Assembly: GCF_003096595.1 (NCBI RefSeq)
Contig: NZ_QEKO01000002.1
Span: 63,064-127,063, forward strand
DNA length: 64,000 nucleotides
Origin: Pusillimonas noertemannii
Lineage (GTDB): Bacteria > Pseudomonadota > Gammaproteobacteria > Burkholderiales > Burkholderiaceae_B
Direction of reading: 5' to 3'
Shown: piece after piece, positions 1-7,890 of the stretch
Layout of the letters: each line of letters begins with the position of its first letter
Numbering within the stretch: the stretch's first letter is position 1
Made by a program: the position numbers and the translations under genes
The notes under the pieces: model-generated
The model's database searches: none
Told to the model about the DNA's origin: nothing
The model's input: only the letters and a program-made list of their open reading frames with translations

Positions 1-10
1 CAGGCAAGGC

Positions 11-50
11 GCAAACCACAGCGATAGCCGTAGCTATCGCGCGGATTTGC
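11..50. repeat. Palindromic stem-loop element at left edge
   Basis: A perfect 8-bp inverted repeat (21-28 with 33-40, spacer CGTA) is flanked by a second imperfect pair (11-17 with 43-50). There is no reading frame I would support here. It has the look of a dispersed intergenic palindrome or the tail of an upstream gene. I saw no second copy in this window, so repeat status is inference. Nothing else is identifiable between 51 and 235 apart from a GC-rich imperfect hairpin around 132-155. Confidence 0.4.
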
Positions 51-235
51 AACGCAGCATGGCGGGCCCAGGCGCCGAAGATAAGTACGCGAATTAGCCA
101 AACAGGACACTAGGTTCCAAGCCTATCAAGGGGCGGCCGCCCGCCGTGGCGGGCCGCAGCCTTACTTCGGTTATAGTTAACGATCCAAAAGAACACGAGC
201 CACATTCCAAGAGCCGTAAACCCCGGGGGAACAAC

Positions 236-1354
236 ATGCTCATCGGCATTCCGCGCGAAAGCGCGGCGGGCGAGACACGCGTCGCCGCAACGCCAGAAAC
301 CATCAAGAAGTACGTCGCAGCCAAGCACAGCGTCGTGGTAGAAACGGGCGCCGGTGCAGCCGCCAGCTACACCGACGAAGCCTACCAGGCGGCCGGCGCC
401 ACATTGGGCAGCAATCAAGACGCGCTGGGCGCCAGCCTGGTGCTCAAAGTGCGCTCGCCTTCGGCCGCCGAACTCGGCCACATGCAGCCCAACACCGTGC
501 TGGTGGGCATGCTCGACCCGTTCAACCAAGAGGGCCTGCAGGCCATTGCCCAGGCGGGCTTGACCTCGTTCGCCCTCGAGGCCGCGCCGCGCATCACACG
601 CGCCCAAAGCCTCGATGTGCTGTCTTCCCAGGCCAACCTGGCCGGCTACAAGGCCGTCATGCTGGCGGCCAACCAGTACGGACGCATTTTTCCCATGATG
701 ATGACGGCCGCCGGCACGCTCAAAGCCGCGCGCGTGGTCGTGCTGGGCGCGGGCGTTGCCGGCCTGCAGGCCATTGCCACGGCCAAGCGGCTGGGTGCGG
801 TGGTCGAAGCCTCCGACGTCCGCCCCGCCGCACAAGAGCAGGTCGCGTCGCTGGGCGCCAAGTTCATCGAAGTGCCGTTCGAAACCGACGAAGAGCGCGA
901 AATCGCCCAGGGCGTGGGCGGCTATGCTCGCCCCATGCCGGCCGCCTGGATGGCCCGGCAGGCCGCACTGGTCTCCGAACGCTGCAAGCAGGCCGACATC
1001 GTCATCACCACGGCCCTGATCCCCGGCCGGCCGGCCCCCACGCTGGTCAGCGAAGAAACCGTCCAGGCCATGAAACCCGGCTCGGTCATCGTCGACCTGG
1101 CCGTCGAGCGCGGCGGCAACTGCCCTCTTTCCGAAAAAGACCAAGTGGTCGTCAAGCATGGGGTGGCCCTTATCGGCTACAGCAACCTGCCGGCCCTGGT
1201 GGCTACCGACGCCTCGGCCCTTTACGCACGCAACGTGCTCGATTTCCTCAAGCTCATCACCGATGCGGAAGGCGGCCTGGCCATACAACGCGAAGACGAA
1301 ATCGTCGCCGCCTGCCTGATGACCCTCGACGGCAACGTACTAAGGAGCGCCTGA
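236..1354 (+). CDS. pntAA: NAD(P) transhydrogenase subunit alpha 1 (soluble NAD-binding part)
   Basis: This is the NAD(H)-binding domain I of proton-translocating transhydrogenase, which passes hydride between NADH and NADP+ and so makes NADPH at the expense of proton-motive force. The 372-residue product starts MLIGIPRES, typical of the alanine dehydrogenase/PNT N-terminal domain, followed by a Rossmann segment ([20 protein letters not shown], about residue 166). I chose the ATG at 236 because a purine-rich GGGGGAA site lies 5-11 bases upstream and family members begin with this motif; the frame is open further upstream to 146. The stop shares one base with pntAB (TGATG), as expected for a coupled operon. 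The length and the absence of membrane segments match the split alpha form of many proteobacteria. Confidence 0.95.
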   Translation: MLIGIPRESAAGETRVAATPETIKKYVAAKHSVVVETGAGAAASYTDEAYQAAGATLGSNQDALGASLVLKVRSPSAAELGHMQPNTVLVGMLDPFNQEGLQAIAQAGLTSFALEAAPRITRAQSLDVLSSQANLAGYKAVMLAANQYGRIFPMMMTAAGTLKAARVVVLGAGVAGLQAIATAKRLGAVVEASDVRPAAQEQVASLGAKFIEVPFETDEEREIAQGVGGYARPMPAAWMARQAALVSERCKQADIVITTALIPGRPAPTLVSEETVQAMKPGSVIVDLAVERGGNCPLSEKDQVVVKHGVALIGYSNLPALVATDASALYARNVLDFLKLITDAEGGLAIQREDEIVAACLMTLDGNVLRSA

Positions 1355-1665
1355 TGGAAGCCATCAATCCCACTCTGCTCAACCTCATCATCTTCGTGCT
1401 GGCCGTCTACGTGGGCTATCACGTGGTCTGGAACGTCACGCCCGCGCTGCACACCCCTCTCATGGCGGTCACCAACGCCATCTCGGCCATCGTCATCGTG
1501 GGCGCCATGCTGGCCGCAGGCCTGACCGAAGGCGGGCTGGCCCGCTACATGGGCGTGTTCGCCGTGGCCCTGGCCGCCGTCAATGTGTTCGGCGGCTTCC
1601 TGGTCACCCGGCGCATGCTCGAGATGTTCAAGAAGAAAGAAAAGAAGGCCGGAGGCAAATCGTGA
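1354..1665 (+). CDS. pntAB: NAD(P) transhydrogenase subunit alpha 2 (membrane part)
   Basis: This small 103-residue protein carries the transmembrane helices that form the C-terminal part of PntA in organisms with a fused subunit. Three hydrophobic stretches are visible (about residues 6-28, 36-56 and 60-80), followed by a lysine-rich tail ([12 protein letters not shown]). It starts at the overlapping TGATG with pntAA and has an AAGGAG site at 1342-1347. Its end overlaps pntB by four bases (GTGA), so the three genes are translationally coupled. It contributes to the membrane proton channel with PntB. Confidence 0.93.
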   Translation: MEAINPTLLNLIIFVLAVYVGYHVVWNVTPALHTPLMAVTNAISAIVIVGAMLAAGLTEGGLARYMGVFAVALAAVNVFGGFLVTRRMLEMFKKKEKKAGGKS

Positions 1666-3095
1666 TCTCAATCAATCTCGTCACTTTCTTCTACCTGCTG
1701 GCCTCGGTCTGCTTCATCCAGGCGCTCAAGGGCCTTTCCCACCCCACCACCTCGCGGCGGGGCAACGTCTTTGGCATGGTGGGCATGGCCATCGCCGTGC
1801 TCACCACCGCGGCGCTCATCATCAGTCTGTCAGAGGGCTCGGCCGCCGTCGGCCTGGGCTGGATCTTGCTGGGCCTGCTCATCGGCGGCGCCACCGGCAC
1901 CATCATGGCCAAGCGGGTCGAAATGACCAAAATGCCCGAGCTCGTGGCCTTCATGCACAGCATGATCGGCCTGGCCGCGGTGGCCATCGCCATCGCCATC
2001 GTGGCCGAGCCGCATGCCTTCAACATTGCCGCCGAGGGCGCGGGCCTGCCCGTGGGCAACCGGCTCGAGCTCTTCATCGGCACTTTCGTCGGCGCCATCA
2101 CGTTCTCGGGTTCGGTCATCGCCTTCGGCAAGCTGTCGGGCAAATACAAGTTCCGCCTGTTCCAGGGCGCTCCGGTCGTATTCGGCGGCCAGCACATGCT
2201 CAACCTGCTGCTGGCCCTGGTGATGCTGGCCTGCGGCCTGTGGTTCATGGGCACGCAAGAGTGGCTGCCCTTCATCATCATGACCGTGCTGGCCTTCATC
2301 CTGGGCGTGCTCATCATCATCCCCATCGGCGGCGCCGACATGCCGGTGGTGGTGTCCATGCTCAACAGCTATTCAGGCTGGGCGGCGGCCGGCATCGGCT
2401 TCTCGCTGAACAACCCCATGCTCATCATCGCCGGCTCGCTGGTGGGGTCGTCGGGGGCCATCCTGTCATACATCATGTGCAAGGCCATGAACCGCTCGTT
2501 CTTCAACGTAATTTTGGGCGGATTCGGTTCAGATGGCGGTTCGTCGCAAGGCGGCGCGCAAGAACAGCGCAGCGTCAAATCGGGCAGCCCCGACGATGCG
2601 GCCTTTCTCATGGGTAACGCCGAAACCGTGACCATCGTGCCGGGCTACGGCCTGGCGGTGGCGCGCGCCCAGCATGCCCTGAAGGAACTGGCCGAAAAGC
2701 TCACCGAAAAAGGCGTGACGGTGAAGTACGCCATCCATCCGGTGGCGGGCCGCATGCCGGGCCACATGAACGTGCTGCTGGCCGAGGCCGAAGTGCCCTA
2801 CGACCAGGTCTTCGAAATGGAGGACATCAACAGCGAGTTCTCGCAGACCGACATCGTGCTGGTGCTGGGCGCCAACGACGTGGTCAACCCGGCGGCCAAG
2901 ACCGATCCGCAGTCGCCCATAGCCGGCATGCCCATTCTAGAGGCCTACAAGGCGCGCACCGTCATCGTCAACAAGCGCTCGATGGCGGCGGGCTATGCGG
3001 GCCTGGACAACGAGCTGTTCTACATGGATAAAACCATGATGGTGTTCGGCGACGCCAAGAAAGTGCTCGAAGACATGGTGAAGGCGGTCGAGTAA
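1662..3095 (+). CDS. pntB: NAD(P) transhydrogenase subunit beta
   Basis: The 477-residue product has an N-terminal hydrophobic half with about eight to nine membrane helices (to about residue 285) and a C-terminal soluble NADP(H)-binding domain III. The NADP domain motif [15 protein letters not shown] is visible near residue 325, followed by the conserved [18 protein letters not shown] segment. The start is GTG, overlapping the pntAB stop by four bases. With pntAA and pntAB it forms the complete inner-membrane enzyme. Length and domain order are normal for the family. Confidence 0.96.
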   Translation: MISINLVTFFYLLASVCFIQALKGLSHPTTSRRGNVFGMVGMAIAVLTTAALIISLSEGSAAVGLGWILLGLLIGGATGTIMAKRVEMTKMPELVAFMHSMIGLAAVAIAIAIVAEPHAFNIAAEGAGLPVGNRLELFIGTFVGAITFSGSVIAFGKLSGKYKFRLFQGAPVVFGGQHMLNLLLALVMLACGLWFMGTQEWLPFIIMTVLAFILGVLIIIPIGGADMPVVVSMLNSYSGWAAAGIGFSLNNPMLIIAGSLVGSSGAILSYIMCKAMNRSFFNVILGGFGSDGGSSQGGAQEQRSVKSGSPDDAAFLMGNAETVTIVPGYGLAVARAQHALKELAEKLTEKGVTVKYAIHPVAGRMPGHMNVLLAEAEVPYDQVFEMEDINSEFSQTDIVLVLGANDVVNPAAKTDPQSPIAGMPILEAYKARTVIVNKRSMAAGYAGLDNELFYMDKTMMVFGDAKKVLEDMVKAVE

Positions 3096-3105
3096 AAGCA
3101 GCCTT

Positions 3106-3127
3106 GGGCCCGTCAGTGCACGGGCCC
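3106..3127. terminator. Hairpin between convergent pntB and NDUFA9-like gene
   Basis: A perfect 7-bp GC stem (3106-3112 with 3121-3127, 8-base loop) lies just after the pntB stop and contains the stop codon of the convergent gene in its loop. Its position suits a shared terminator, but no clear U tract follows on either strand, so intrinsic termination is unproven. Confidence 0.4.
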
Positions 3128-4054
3128 GCGGTCGGGCTTTCCGCCGCGCAGATAGCTGGGCGCCACCGATTCCAGCGGGGTCGGAATGATTCCCAGCTCG
3201 GGCGCCATGATCTCGTCGCTGGTATTGTCGGCCCTGAGCGAATCAAGGTTGTCGCGCGACATAATCGGCAGGCCGGGCAGGCATTCGAACAACAGGGCTT
3301 GCGCATAGCCGATGAACCGGGGCATGGGCAGCACCGGCCGGGGCCGGCCGCTCCATTTTGCGGCCAGCCGCGCCAGATCGGCCAGCGTATACTGCGACAC
3401 GCCGGCAACCACATAGGTCTTACCGTAGGTTTGCGAGTTTTCGAGCGCGTTGGCCATGGCCGTGGCCACATCGCGCACATACACCGGCTGCAGGCGAGCC
3501 TGGGCGCCTGCCAGGGGTATGGCGGGCAGCCATCTTGCCAGGCGGGCAAACAGGTTCATGAAATTGTCTTCGCGGCCGAACACGACCGAGGGCCGGAAGA
3601 TCGTCAGGGCGCCTTCCGCAAAGGATGAGAACTCGGCCCATACGGCCGCTTCACCCGCCGCCTTCGAGCGCTGGTAGCCGCTTGGCCCTTGCGGGTCGGC
3701 GCCCAGGGCGCTTACGTGCAAAAGACGCGGCACCCCCGTTTTGCGGCAGGCCGCCGCAATGCGCCGGGGAAGCTCGACATGTGCACGCTCGAACTCGGGC
3801 CCGTAGGGCTTGCCCGGCCTGCTGTGCAGCACACCCACCAGATTGACGACCGCATCGGCCTCGGACAGCAGGCGTTCAAGCACGGCGTCGTCATGGATGT
3901 CATCCTCGAAGAGGGTAAGGGTGGGGAACACCAGGAGATTGCGCCCCTTCTGATAGCGGCGCGTGGGCACATGGACGAAATGCCCGGCCCGGACAAGGCA
4001 TGCGACCAGATGCTGTCCGATGAACCCGGTACCGCCGATGACCAAGACGCGCAT
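3113..4054 (-). CDS. NAD(P)H-binding protein, complex I NDUFA9 subunit family
   Basis: This is an atypical short-chain dehydrogenase. The N-terminal dinucleotide fold GGTGFIGQHLV is at residues 7-17, and an SDR-like YQRSK motif is near residue 130 (SGYQRSKAAGEAAV). Bacterial homologues are annotated as complex I NDUFA9-like or NAD-dependent epimerases; in mitochondria the relative is an accessory subunit of NADH dehydrogenase, but the bacterial substrate is unknown. The preceding codon is TTG, so I start at the ATG at 4054, with a G-rich site just upstream. It is convergent with pntB and transcribed in the same direction as the TRAP operon, 101 bases downstream of dctM. Confidence 0.85.
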   Translation of the reverse strand: MRVLVIGGTGFIGQHLVACLVRAGHFVHVPTRRYQKGRNLLVFPTLTLFEDDIHDDAVLERLLSEADAVVNLVGVLHSRPGKPYGPEFERAHVELPRRIAAACRKTGVPRLLHVSALGADPQGPSGYQRSKAAGEAAVWAEFSSFAEGALTIFRPSVVFGREDNFMNLFARLARWLPAIPLAGAQARLQPVYVRDVATAMANALENSQTYGKTYVVAGVSQYTLADLARLAAKWSGRPRPVLPMPRFIGYAQALLFECLPGLPIMSRDNLDSLRADNTSDEIMAPELGIIPTPLESVAPSYLRGGKPDRGPVH

Positions 4055-4103
4055 CAAGCCCCCCGCTGTGAAACTGTCACAGGGCCATTTTCGGCCGAGA
4101 CGC

Positions 4104-4123
4104 GGCTGCGCGCAAGCGCAGCC
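4104..4123. other. Hairpin downstream of dctM
   Basis: A perfect 8-bp stem (4104-4111 with 4116-4123) closes a GCAA tetraloop in the gap between dctM and the NDUFA9-like gene. A second short palindrome (4154-4159 with 4164-4169) overlaps the dctM stop. No U tract follows, so this may be an mRNA-stabilising or pausing structure rather than a terminator. Confidence 0.35.
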
Positions 4124-4155
4124 CGACCTACGCGGCTCGACCGAACCCGCTGCGC

Positions 4156-5469
4156 CTAACGTATTAGGCTAGGCATCCATAAGGCGATTTGCGGAAAAAT
4201 GAGGATGAGCACCAGCACGAACATCTCGATCGCCAGGAACGGCACCGCCGCCCTGTAGACCGTGGCCATACGGATCTCGGGCGGCGCGATGCCCTTCATG
4301 ACGAACAGCAGCAGGCCAAACGGCGGAGTAAGAAAGCCCATCTCCATGGTGATGAGATAGATGACCCCCAGCCAGATCGGGTCGATGCCCACGGCGTGCG
4401 CAATAGGGATGAACAGCGGCACGGTGATCATGACCATGCTGACCTGGTCGACAAAGCACCCCAGCACAAGCAAGACCAGCATCATCATCACCAACACCAT
4501 CAGCGGGTCGGCCCCGAAGCCCGTAACCAGGGTGACCACGCCGCTGGTGGCGCCGGAGAAGGCCAGGATCTGGCTGAAGGTGGTGGACGCCATGATGATG
4601 AAGAGAATCATCGTGCTGGTCTTGGCCGTTTCGGCCAGGGTGGTCTTGATGGCCTGCCAGCTAAGGGTGCGATAGCCCGCCGCGGCGATGAAAGAGGCGA
4701 TTACGCCCAGGCCGGCGGACTCGGTGGGCGTGGCGACGCCCAGTATCAGCGAGCCCACCACTACGATCAGAATGCCCGAAAGCGGCACCACGTAAATAAG
4801 GAAAGGCACCCAGCGCTCGGCGAACGTGCGCTGTACCGGATCGTCGGCCGGGGCGTCCTGCGGGCGCCGCTTGGCCCGATAGATGATGTAGGTGAAGAAC
4901 AGCAGCGACATGAGCAGCGCCGGAATAATGCCCGCCAGCAGCAGCTTCGAAATGGACATGCCCGCCAGGCTGCCCACCAGAACGGCCAGCGCCGATGGGG
5001 GGATCAGCATGGCGATGGCTCCGGTTGCCATGATGGGGCCCATCGACAGCGTTGGGTGGTAGCCGCGCTTCAGCATCTCGGGCATCAGCGAGCGCCCCAG
5101 CATGGCCGTGTTGGCGATGCTGGAGCCGGACAGGGCCGAAAACACCGTTCCGGCGGCCACCGTGACCACCGCCATGCGGCCCGGCACCTTGACGATGAGG
5201 CGTTCGATGGCGTCAATGGCCTTGAAGGCCATGCCGGTGTGCAGCAGGATTTCGCCCATCAGGATGAACAGCGGGATGGGCGCAAGATTGTAATTGGTGA
5301 TGGCCGTGACCACGTTGCGGGTCATTTGTATCAGGCCGATTTCGCCATTCAGGAAGACAATGGCGCCGATGATGTTGACACCAAAGAAGGTGACGGCCAC
5401 CGGCAGGCCCAGCATGAGCAGGACCACAAGTGATCCTGTCAGCAATAACAAAGCAGAAATCCAATCCAT
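4156..5469 (-). CDS. dctM: TRAP transporter large permease (DctM)
   Basis: This 437-residue protein is the large, roughly twelve-helix membrane subunit of a tripartite ATP-independent periplasmic (TRAP) transporter, which couples solute uptake to a sodium gradient. It shows the family's landmarks: LGLPVAVTFFGVN near the N-terminus, the SGSSIANTAMLG segment around residue 115, a GPIMATGAIAMLIPPS loop, and a C-terminal MEMGFLTPPFGLLLFVMKG motif. It is the third gene of dctP-dctQ-dctM, 15 bases after dctQ. The substrate cannot be read from the sequence. Confidence 0.95.
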   Translation of the reverse strand: MDWISALLLLTGSLVVLLMLGLPVAVTFFGVNIIGAIVFLNGEIGLIQMTRNVVTAITNYNLAPIPLFILMGEILLHTGMAFKAIDAIERLIVKVPGRMAVVTVAAGTVFSALSGSSIANTAMLGRSLMPEMLKRGYHPTLSMGPIMATGAIAMLIPPSALAVLVGSLAGMSISKLLLAGIIPALLMSLLFFTYIIYRAKRRPQDAPADDPVQRTFAERWVPFLIYVVPLSGILIVVVGSLILGVATPTESAGLGVIASFIAAAGYRTLSWQAIKTTLAETAKTSTMILFIIMASTTFSQILAFSGATSGVVTLVTGFGADPLMVLVMMMLVLLVLGCFVDQVSMVMITVPLFIPIAHAVGIDPIWLGVIYLITMEMGFLTPPFGLLLFVMKGIAPPEIRMATVYRAAVPFLAIEMFVLVLILIFPQIALWMPSLIR

Positions 5470-5484
5470 GTAGGGGTATTCCGT

Positions 5485-6018
5485 TTACCGCGCTGAAACG
5501 TGCGCGGGGGAGCGAAGTTCGCCCCTGAACAACAGCAGGAACTCGATGGCGACAAGAAGCATGCCAAAGGGCACGAAGATACTTATCGTCCACTCGGGGA
5601 TGGTGAAGGTTTTGTAGATTTGGCTGCCGCGTTCGAACGCCTTGAGGGTGGCCAGGGCGCTGTAATAGCAGATGACGAAGCAGATGGCGCTGCCCAGCAG
5701 GCAGACAAAGCAGCTGACCACACGTCGCAGGCCTTCGGGCAGGTTGGACGTAACGACGTCGACGCTTACGTGGGCCCCCTCGCGAAGCACCCAGGGTGCG
5801 GCGAAGATGGTTGCCACGTACATGGCGTATTCCATGGTTTCGATCACCCAGGCCAGGCCGCCGCCGACGGTGTTGCGCACCAGCACGTCGGCGCCGATGA
5901 AGAAGGCCATCAGCCCGAAGATGGCCCCCGCAACGACTGCCAGGCCTGTAATAAGGGAGTTGTAGGCCCGTGCCACGGGGTTGCTGGAAACAGCGGCGCC
6001 TGTGCCTGGATGATTCAT
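5485..6018 (-). CDS. dctQ: TRAP transporter small permease (DctQ)
   Basis: The 177-residue product is the small four-helix membrane subunit that pairs with DctM. Hydrophobic segments are visible at about residues 19-45, 60-82, 98-123 and 145-165, with the conserved WVIETMEYAMYVATIF and APWVLREGAHVSVDVV motifs. It lies 15 bases from each neighbour in the TRAP operon. Confidence 0.92.
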   Translation of the reverse strand: MNHPGTGAAVSSNPVARAYNSLITGLAVVAGAIFGLMAFFIGADVLVRNTVGGGLAWVIETMEYAMYVATIFAAPWVLREGAHVSVDVVTSNLPEGLRRVVSCFVCLLGSAICFVICYYSALATLKAFERGSQIYKTFTIPEWTISIFVPFGMLLVAIEFLLLFRGELRSPAHVSAR

Positions 6019-6033
6019 GCGGAAAAAACCTTG

Positions 6034-7011
6034 TTACTTGGACCGGGTAAGCAGTTCGCGCAGGCGCGGAGCGGTGTCGGGCGCGGCCTTGAGCACCTGG
6101 GCCCAGCCGGCTTCGCGTGCGGTTTCAAGCCATTTTTCGCGTTCCGCGCCTTCGAGCGTGTACACGGTCATGCCCGAGGCGGCCTGCTTCTTGGCCTCTT
6201 CGGCGTTGATCTGCTCGTTCTCGGCGTTGGTGGACTCGACCCATTCGGCCATCTTGTTCAGGAAGGCGCGCTGCTCGTCGGAGAGGGACTTCCATTTGTC
6301 GAGGTTGAGCAGGATGTTGACGTCGACGGTATAGAAGCCCGGGTCGACGCGCGCCTTGGTGACTTCTTGCCAGCCCAGGTCGAGCACGCCCTGGATGGGC
6401 CAGCCATAGCCGTCGACCACGCCCCGCTCGAGCGCGGTGTAGACCTCGGACGGAGGTGTTTGAATGCTGCTGGCGTTAAGCGCTTCGAAGAAGGCACGAT
6501 AAACCGGCGTGACCCGCAGGGTGAAGCCGCTGAGATCGGCCTTTTCGACAGGCTTGTTCGTGTACATGTGGAAAGGCACGCCGTCGCCGGTGCGGGCCAG
6601 GTACCACGCGTTCATTTTTTTGTTGTGCAGCTCGTTGATGTATTCCCAGCCGCCGTTCTTGCGCAGTTCTTGTATGGTGTATTCGGTAAGCTTCAGGCCG
6701 TCGCCCGCGGGCAGCAGGTTGGTGTAGAAGGCCGCAGTGACGAAGGCCATGTCGATGACGCCCGACGACACCGAGTTGCCCACTTCGAACGGAGGCATGG
6801 CCGAAGGCCCGCCCATGTAGTTGATTTGTACCAGACCCTTGCCCTCGGCGTTGACCTTTTCGACGAAGCGGGCAAACGGACGTTCGATGAGCGAACCCTG
6901 CTGGAACGAGCTGACGGCCCGAAGGACGACCTCTTCCGCGCTGACAGGGGCCGCGGCGAACAAAGTGCCGACGGCCAGGGCCACGCCGGCCATCCTGGTA
7001 AGAATCTTCAT
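6034..7011 (-). CDS. dctP: TRAP transporter substrate-binding protein (DctP)
   Basis: This 325-residue periplasmic receptor delivers the ligand to the DctQM permease. From the chosen start it has a clear signal peptide (MKILTRMAGVALAVGTLFAAAPVSAEE, cleavage likely after VSA). The arginine of the conserved substrate carboxylate-binding segment lies in the region SGFTLRVTPVYRAFFEAL, suggesting an acidic ligand, as in most of the family. I start at the ATG at 7011 because the signal peptide begins there and a GGGAG site precedes it; the frame continues upstream to 7044. No regulator adjoins the operon; the DNA upstream is the debris end of the RM island. Confidence 0.94.
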   Translation of the reverse strand: MKILTRMAGVALAVGTLFAAAPVSAEEVVLRAVSSFQQGSLIERPFARFVEKVNAEGKGLVQINYMGGPSAMPPFEVGNSVSSGVIDMAFVTAAFYTNLLPAGDGLKLTEYTIQELRKNGGWEYINELHNKKMNAWYLARTGDGVPFHMYTNKPVEKADLSGFTLRVTPVYRAFFEALNASSIQTPPSEVYTALERGVVDGYGWPIQGVLDLGWQEVTKARVDPGFYTVDVNILLNLDKWKSLSDEQRAFLNKMAEWVESTNAENEQINAEEAKKQAASGMTVYTLEGAEREKWLETAREAGWAQVLKAAPDTAPRLRELLTRSK

Positions 7012-7170
7012 GGGGGGATCTCCCGTTAATTGTTTATGTATCAACTAATTTTTGCACAAAGCCAGGAAGATTGTCACTAGGGCTTGCCCCATGGTCCGAG
7101 GGCTAGAGGGAAAACCGCCCTCTGCTACCGAGGTGGGAAACAGGACCGCCATACGGTTCTGCGCGCAGGC
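7012..7170. other. Non-coding gap upstream of the TRAP operon
   Basis: About 160 bases without a supportable gene. The first 60 bases next to dctP are AT-rich and probably hold its promoter (minus strand), though I cannot assign -35 and -10 boxes with confidence. Around 7105-7125 there is a small hairpin (AGAGGG/CCCTCT). The transition from host DNA to the RM debris appears to fall between about 7080 and 7170. Confidence 0.4.
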
Positions 7171-7530
7171 AGCGTGGCTGGGAAGTTGGTGACCGCCTGG
7201 CCGCTGCGCTCCAGCAGTCGGGACTCGATCTGCATCACCAGCACGTTACGCGAGCGACCAGTTGTGCTCAATGGCTTTGGCAACATACCACTTGCGGGTT
7301 TCAGGACCGGGCAATTTGTCCAACAGGGCCAGATGGTGGTACCAAGGCAATTGTGCAAGCAGCTCTTGCATAAACGACCCATCCGGCCAGGCCTCGGCAA
7401 ACGCTCCCATGTACTTTAGGTTGCGCGGCGAAAAGCCTTTTATATCCGGGAAGGCGGTGCCTAGATCATGCACCAACCGGTCGATCACCTTCGCTCCCCG
7501 ACCCCGCTCTGTAACGGCCTGACCTGCACC
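7171..7530 (-). pseudogene. Remnant of a second YhcG/DUF1016-type nuclease gene
   Basis: Two minus-strand frames together give a stretch clearly related to the middle of the intact nuclease gene at 10280-11320. The first frame reads GAKVIDRLVHDLGTAFPD onward to IEHNWS, and the second continues VMQIESRLLERSGQAVTNF. The switch occurs at 7250-7257, where GCGA is tandemly duplicated; removing one copy restores the frame across the conserved WSR segment. The N-terminal part is missing (an in-frame TAA lies just upstream, about 7534), and homology stops after NFPATLPA, before the PD-(D/E)XK catalytic part. It is therefore a broken internal fragment. Its sequence differs enough from the intact copy to be a separate family member rather than a recent duplication. 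Confidence 0.8.
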
Positions 7531-7596
7531 GTCTTAACGGCAGTCGACTCTCTGAGCAAGAAGCCAACCGACCGTTAAATCGGGCATAGGGGACAA

Positions 7597-7780
7597 TGCC
7601 CCGACTGTGGCGGAGCCTGAAAGCGGCTGGGCGAAGACGTTGAGCGAGGTACTAGTCTGGTTCGGGTGCGCTTCCATGTCGTGCGTCACGTGCGTCCGCT
7701 CCTGGCCTGTTCCTGCTGTGACCGTATCGTACAGGCGCCGGCGGTCAGCCGCCCCATTGCGCGCGGCTACGCGGGTCCGA
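7597..7780 (+). pseudogene. IS66-family transposase (TnpC) fragment
   Basis: In one plus-strand frame the DNA encodes CPDCGGA, a stop, KRLGEDV, then VRFHVVRHVRPLLACSCCD and RIVQAPAVSRPIARGYAGP. This is the zinc-finger region of the IS66 transposase. The in-frame TGA replaces the usual Leu codon after CPDCGGA. Homology begins at the first CPDC motif and ends abruptly after YAGP at about 7780, where the sequence changes to a truncated gene on the other strand. No terminal inverted repeats or other IS66 genes are visible, so this is a dead scrap. Confidence 0.75.
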
Positions 7781-7867
7781 GATCAGCCTTCTTACCAAGA
7801 CAGGAAGCGTTCCTTGTGCTTCGCGCCTGTCTGACCACTGCACGAGATGGGTTGCGGTGACGCGCAT
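7745..7867 (-). pseudogene. Truncated gene downstream of hsdS, cut by the IS66 fragment
   Basis: A minus-strand ATG lies 24 bases after the hsdS stop. The frame encodes MRVTATHLVQWSDRR and then EAQGTLPVLVRRLIS before running into IS66 DNA at about 7780; the last dozen codons to the stop at 7745 are antisense transposase sequence. The opening resembles the N-termini of large uncharacterised proteins that I associate with restriction or defence islands, but I cannot name a family. Position and spacing make it the fifth gene of the hsd operon before it was destroyed. Confidence 0.55.
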
Positions 7868-7890
7868 GTTGGGAAAACCCTCTAATCGAA

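Noticed and set aside
110-1288. 392-codon open frame on the minus strand
   Set aside because: Antisense shadow of pntAA in GC-rich DNA; low-complexity Gly/His/Arg composition and no family motifs.
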